Source: Acidimicrobiaceae bacterium
Lineage (GTDB): Bacteria; Actinomycetota; Acidimicrobiia; Acidimicrobiales; RAAP-2
Assembly (NCBI GenBank): GCA_003170315.1
Contig: PNAH01000010.1
Span: 223,699-287,698 of the forward strand
DNA length: 64,000 nucleotides
Reading direction: 5' to 3'
Notes under the pieces: generated by a model
The model's database searches: none
What the model was told of the DNA's origin: nothing
The model's input: the letters and a program-made list of their open reading frames with translations, nothing else
Translations under genes and position numbers: made by a program
Part shown: piece after piece, positions 60,417-64,000 of the stretch
Layout: every line of letters starts with the position of its first letter
How positions within the stretch are numbered: the first letter of the stretch is position 1

Positions 60417-61448
60417 TTAGCGCGAAGGACTGGTCTTCAACATGCGCGCGAAGACGTCGAGTTCTTCAAGGCACATTCCGCTTCCTAGAGCCACGCAGTT
60501 CATTGGTTCATTCGCCACGATGATGGGCATATTGGTCTCGTACTCCAGTCGCGCCGCGATGCCGGCGAGCTGGGCGCCGCCACCGGTCAAGACGATGCCC
60601 TGTTCCATAAGGTCCGACGAGAGTTCCGGCGGCGTGCGGTCGAGGGTCACCTTCACCGCGTCGACGATGGCCTGCACGGGCTCTTCCATGGCCTTTCGGA
60701 TCTGTTCGGTCGAGATGATGACCGTCTTGGGCAGTCCGGTCACGAGGTCGCGACCACGAATCTCGGCGCGCAACTCCTCTTCGAGCGGGTAGGCCGAGCC
60801 GAGTTGAATCTTGATCTCTTCCGCGGTTCGCTCACCGAGCGCCAACTGGAACTCTTTCTTCACGTAGGCGATCAACGCCTCGTCGAGTTCGTCACCGCCC
60901 ACGCGGATCGACTGACTCGTCACGATGCCGCCGAGCGAGATGACCGCCACCTCGGTCGTGCCACCGCCGATGTCCACGACCATGTTGCCGGTCGGTTCGT
61001 GAATCGGCAGGCCGGCACCGATCGCGGCGGCCATCGGCTCTTCGATGATGTAGGCCTTGCGCGCGCCGGCGAACTCGGCCGCCTCCATGACGGCGCGCTG
61101 CTCGACGCCGGTGATACCGGACGGCACGCAGATGACCATGCGGGGTTTCGCGAAGCGTCGTTGGTGGACGCGGTGAATGAAGTAGCGCAGCATCTTCTCG
61201 CAGATTTCGAAGTCCGCGATGACGCCGTCCTTCAGCGGACGGATGGCCTGGATATTGCTCGGGGTGCGACCGATCATGCGCTTGGCCTCGGCGCCGACGG
61301 CCAGCGGCTTGCCGTCCTTGACGTCGACGGCGACGACTGATGGTTCGTTCAAGACGATGCCGCGGCCCCGGACGTAGACCAGCGTGTTCGCGGTCCCGAG
61401 GTCGACGGCCATGTCACGGCCCAAAAGTGAGAAACGACTATCAACCAT
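60417..61448 (-). CDS. mreB: Actin-like protein MreB
   Basis: Filament-forming ATPase that guides lateral wall growth. The 343 residues carry [16 protein letters not shown] (phosphate 1), the phosphate 2 motif [13 protein letters not shown] and the adenosine motif [14 protein letters not shown] with AAAGGG at good distance. Presence of mreBCD implies a rod or elongating cell. The 83-bp spacer before it, after ndk, contains GGCCC/GGGCC but no convincing promoter. Confidence 0.98.
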   Translation of the reverse strand: MVDSRFSLLGRDMAVDLGTANTLVYVRGRGIVLNEPSVVAVDVKDGKPLAVGAEAKRMIGRTPSNIQAIRPLKDGVIADFEICEKMLRYFIHRVHQRRFAKPRMVICVPSGITGVEQRAVMEAAEFAGARKAYIIEEPMAAAIGAGLPIHEPTGNMVVDIGGGTTEVAVISLGGIVTSQSIRVGGDELDEALIAYVKKEFQLALGERTAEEIKIQLGSAYPLEEELRAEIRGRDLVTGLPKTVIISTEQIRKAMEEPVQAIVDAVKVTLDRTPPELSSDLMEQGIVLTGGGAQLAGIAARLEYETNMPIIVANEPMNCVALGSGMCLEELDVFARMLKTSPSR

Positions 61449-61531
61449 AAAGACCCTTTAAGTAGTGACGACGATGCCCTCTTCGTCTACAAGGTTAGGA
61501 CACGAGGCCCACTCGGGGCCACTAAACGTCG

Positions 61532-61942
61532 TTAGGCCAGATGAGGGAAGAAGATTTCTATCTCGCGCTGCGCCGACGCCGCCGAGTCTGAACCGTGCAC
61601 GAGATTCTCTCGCATCCCGATCGCGAGGTCGCCGCGAATGGTTCCCGGAGCGGCCTCCTTCGAATTCGTTGCTCCCATGAGACCACGTACGACCTGCCAC
61701 GTGTCTTCGGAACCCTCGACGACGAGGACCAGTGCGGGACCCTGCGTGATGAACTCCACCAACTTTTCGTAGTAGGGCTGACCCTGGTGTTCGACGTAGT
61801 GGCGCTCGGCCGACGCTCGCTCGATGGTGCGCAACTCGGCCGCGACGATGCGCAGTTGCTTGTCCTCGAGGCGGCCAATGATTTCGCCGATGAGACCGCG
61901 CGCCACACCGTCGGGCTTCACAATGAAGAGTGTTCTATCCAC
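61532..61942 (-). CDS. ndk: Nucleoside diphosphate kinase
   Basis: Balances NTP and dNTP pools. The 136 residues include TLFIVKPDGVARGL and the catalytic His116 in NLVHGSDS. GTG start; TAGATT lies 8 nt upstream, between the folC stop and ndk, so a near-leaderless transcript is possible. folC-ndk-mreB is a common actinobacterial order. Confidence 0.98.
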   Translation of the reverse strand: MDRTLFIVKPDGVARGLIGEIIGRLEDKQLRIVAAELRTIERASAERHYVEHQGQPYYEKLVEFITQGPALVLVVEGSEDTWQVVRGLMGATNSKEAAPGTIRGDLAIGMRENLVHGSDSAASAQREIEIFFPHLA

Positions 61943-61963
61943 GACGGACCAATCTAACAGCCG

Positions 61964-63292
61964 CTAGGTCAAGTGACGAGAGCGCACGCGCAACACCTCG
62001 CCGCGGACCTCGGCGACGAGATAAAGACTCCCGGCCACCACGATCAGGTCCTCGTCGGTCGATCGCTCTCGCGCGTGCGCCAGCGCCGCGGTGGCACTGG
62101 GGTGCTCGTACGCGACGCCGCCGTGACGGCGTACCGCGTTGGCGACGTCACTCGCCGCGACCGCCCGCGGAGAGTGCGGCGCGCAGCAGTGGAACTCGGT
62201 GAAGCCGAGGGCGACCAGTGGTTCGACCATGTCATCGACGTCGCGACCGCTCAGCATGCCCAACACGCAACGCCGCTCCCCGGTGACGTAGAAGGCGCCG
62301 TCGAGTGTGGCAACGAGCGCCCGGACGCCGGCCGGATTGTGCGCACCGTCGACGACGATCATGGGCTTGCGCGAGATGAGCTCCATGCGCCCCGGCATAT
62401 GGAACGTGGCCAGCGTGGAACTGACGATCTCTTCACCGAGCGCGCGGCCGAGGAAAGCTTCGGCCGCGACGATGGCCGTGGTGGCGTTGACGCCCTGGTG
62501 GATACCGTGCAGCGACACGAGAATCTCCTCGTAGCGCGCGAAGGGGGTGCGCACGGTGATCGCCCGGCCGCCGAGCGCCAGTTCGTTCTGCTCCAGGGTG
62601 AACGAGTCACCCAAGAGCCACAGGGCGGCGCCCAGTTCGTCGGCCCGACGTTGGGCGATCTCGACCACGATGGCGTTGGTCGTGGCGACGACGGCAATCG
62701 CGTCGGCGCGAAAAATACCCACCTTGTCGCTCGCGATCTCCGCGATCGTCGTGCCCAGCACCGCGGTGTGATCCAGATCGACGTTAGTGAGCACGGCGAC
62801 GTCGCTGTTGATGACGTTGGTGGAATCCCACGTGCCGCCCATGCCCACTTCGACCACCGCGACGTCGACGCCCTCGTCCGAGAAGTGCAGGAAGGCCGCC
62901 GCGGTCAAGAGTTCGAAGCGAGTGAGGGCGATGCCACTCACCGACTCGACGTCGGCCAGGCGCTGGAGAAGCCCTATGAACTCCTCGTCGTCAATCGGCT
63001 CAGCGTTCACGGCGATTCGTTCATTGACGGCGTGCAAGTCGGGACTGGTGAAGGTTCCCACCCGCAGTCCGGTCGCACTCAACAACGCACTTATCAGGGT
63101 GGTCGTAGAGCCTTTACCGTTCGTACCGGTGACGTGAATCGTCGGATAGTCGCTCTGCGGATCGGCGAGCAACGTCAGGGTGTCCACGATGGGCTGCAGG
63201 GTTGGGATCTCTTGTCGGTTCGGGGCGACGCGTTCGTAGTCGACGTGCGACTCCAGCCAGGTCAGCGCTTCGACGTACGTCCGAAAGCGCAC
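61964..63292 (-). CDS. folC: Folylpolyglutamate synthase / dihydrofolate synthase
   Basis: Mur-ligase-family enzyme that adds glutamate to folates. The 442 residues show the ATP motif GTNGKGS (56-62), the folate loop with TSPDLHAVNERI, VEVGMGGTWDSTNVI and the C-terminal glutamate-ligase domain with DGAHNPAG. GTG start within a few bases of the clpX stop. Confidence 0.97.
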   Translation of the reverse strand: MRFRTYVEALTWLESHVDYERVAPNRQEIPTLQPIVDTLTLLADPQSDYPTIHVTGTNGKGSTTTLISALLSATGLRVGTFTSPDLHAVNERIAVNAEPIDDEEFIGLLQRLADVESVSGIALTRFELLTAAAFLHFSDEGVDVAVVEVGMGGTWDSTNVINSDVAVLTNVDLDHTAVLGTTIAEIASDKVGIFRADAIAVVATTNAIVVEIAQRRADELGAALWLLGDSFTLEQNELALGGRAITVRTPFARYEEILVSLHGIHQGVNATTAIVAAEAFLGRALGEEIVSSTLATFHMPGRMELISRKPMIVVDGAHNPAGVRALVATLDGAFYVTGERRCVLGMLSGRDVDDMVEPLVALGFTEFHCCAPHSPRAVAASDVANAVRRHGGVAYEHPSATAALAHARERSTDEDLIVVAGSLYLVAEVRGEVLRVRSRHLT

Positions 63293-63295
63293 GCG

Positions 63296-64000
63296 TTAGC
63301 TCGCGCGACGGGTGCGCGTCGCCTTTCGCAATTCGTATTCGGGGGCGACCTTGTCACGAACCGACTCGGTGGTCACGACGCACTTGACGACGTCGCTACG
63401 TCCGGGGACGTCGAACATCGCTTCGAGCAATACGTTCTCGAGGATGGAGCGCAGTCCGCGCGCTCCGGTGCCGCGCTCTAAGGCGAGGTCGGCGATCGCT
63501 TCGAGTGCACCCTCTTCGATGATCAGTTCGACGCCGTCCATGGCGAGTACCTGTTGGAACTGCTTGACCAGTGAGTTCTTCGGTTCGGTCAACACTCGAA
63601 TCAACATGTCGCGGTCGAGCTGTTGGACGGCACTCACGATCGGAAGCCGTCCGATGAACTCGGGAATGAGACCGAACTTGACGAGGTCCTCGGGCAGGGC
63701 GTGACGGAACAGTTCGATGTCACCCTTGCGCTTGGATTCGACCGGCTGATTGAAGCCCATCGACTTCGTGCCGAGTCGACGTTCGATGATCTCTTCGAGA
63801 CCGGCGAACGCACCGCCGACAACGAACAGGATGTTCGCAGTGTCGATGGTGATGAACTCTTGGTGCGGGTGCTTACGTCCGCCTTGGGGTGGCACGCTGG
63901 CGACGGTTCCTTCGAGAATCTTCAACAGTGCTTGCTGTACCCCTTCACCGGAGACGTCACGCGTGATCGAGGGGTTCTCGGCCTTGCGCGCGATCTTGTC
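63296..64000 (-). CDS. clpX: ATP-dependent Clp protease subunit ClpX (3' part)
   Basis: The visible 234 C-terminal residues of the ClpX unfoldase; the start, zinc-binding domain and Walker A lie beyond the right edge. Recognisable are [44 protein letters not shown] and the sensor 2 GARGLRS. The frame is open to the last base, so this is an edge truncation, not a broken gene. folC follows 3 bp downstream. Confidence 0.97.
   Translation of the reverse strand, partial: DKIARKAENPSITRDVSGEGVQQALLKILEGTVASVPPQGGRKHPHQEFITIDTANILFVVGGAFAGLEEIIERRLGTKSMGFNQPVESKRKGDIELFRHALPEDLVKFGLIPEFIGRLPIVSAVQQLDRDMLIRVLTEPKNSLVKQFQQVLAMDGVELIIEEGALEAIADLALERGTGARGLRSILENVLLEAMFDVPGRSDVVKCVVTTESVRDKVAPEYELRKATRTRRAS

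Noticed and set aside
61973..63481. 502-codon plus-strand ORF opposite folC and clpX
   Set aside because: Antisense shadow of two identified genes with Asp/Val/His/Arg bias.
1..64000. CRISPR array, prophage, transposon, toxin-antitoxin or biosynthetic gene cluster
   Set aside because: No direct-repeat array, transposase, phage structural gene or cluster enzymes were seen; xerC is the chromosomal recombinase by context.

Overview
The window is about 64 kb of GC-rich chromosome (around 60% GC by eye) with roughly 93% coding density. It reads as the core genome of a high-GC Gram-positive bacterium, Actinomycetota, most likely class Acidimicrobiia (inferred; no rRNA is present to prove it). Grounds: LexA with a CGAAC-N4-GTTCG operator; an MtrA/MtrB/GerMN-lipoprotein operon; RNase J, RNase E/G and PNPase together; class II DAHP synthase; the succinylase route to diaminopimelate; mreBCD-mrdA; and many genes with a TANNNT box exactly 6 nt before the start codon, the actinobacterial leaderless signature. 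I see no rRNA, tRNA, IS element, prophage, CRISPR array, toxin-antitoxin pair or biosynthetic cluster.

Layout. 1-13.3 kb: lexA, then on the minus strand the diaminopimelate/lysine genes dapC-dapD-dapE and dapF with hflX, the tRNA modification pair miaB-miaA, homoserine kinase thrB with an RhtA-like exporter, a D,D-carboxypeptidase and ftsK. 13.3-20.3 kb: a divergent SIP-type flavin reductase, then RNase J, dapA, dapB and a large YfhO-like membrane protein. 20.3-31.9 kb: the gene-expression block pnp, rpsO, ribF, truB, rbfA, infB, ylxR, nusA, rimP, proS. 31.9-40.2 kb: ispG and dxr (isoprenoids), rseP, cdsA, frr, pyrH, tsf, rpsB. 40.2-46.4 kb: xerC, then mtrA-mtrB-lipoprotein on plus, then rsfS, a small membrane ORF and nadD on minus, and class II DAHP synthase on plus. 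46.4-53.7 kb: a phosphatase/VWA/MoxR set downstream of proB-proA and obgE, and a Cys-rich NTF2-like protein. 53.7-64 kb: HU, rpmA, rplU, RNase E/G, mrdA-mreD-mreC-mreB, ndk, folC and the 3' part of clpX, which is cut by the right edge.

How the genes work together. dapA, dapB, dapD, dapC, dapE and dapF supply meso-diaminopimelate for peptidoglycan and lysine, lacking here only the aspartate kinase and semialdehyde dehydrogenase steps. mreBCD, mrdA, the carboxypeptidase and ftsK build and divide the wall, and MtrAB probably senses it. pnp, rnj and rng are the RNA-decay enzymes; rimP, nusA, infB, rbfA, truB, ylxR and rsfS serve transcription, ribosome maturation and translation.

Most interesting observations. 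(1) Twelve genes carry TANNNT exactly 6 nt upstream of ATG/GTG, several inside runs of same-strand genes that would otherwise be called operons. (2) The rimP-nusA-infB operon has a near-consensus promoter followed by a strong intrinsic terminator inside its own leader. (3) ylxR has no normal start codon near its domain and probably starts at ATA. (4) A 59-codon membrane-protein ORF lies between nadD and rsfS. (5) One protein joins a seven-cysteine N-terminus to an NTF2-like domain. I found no convincing previously undescribed multi-gene system; the novelty here lies in regulation and small genes.
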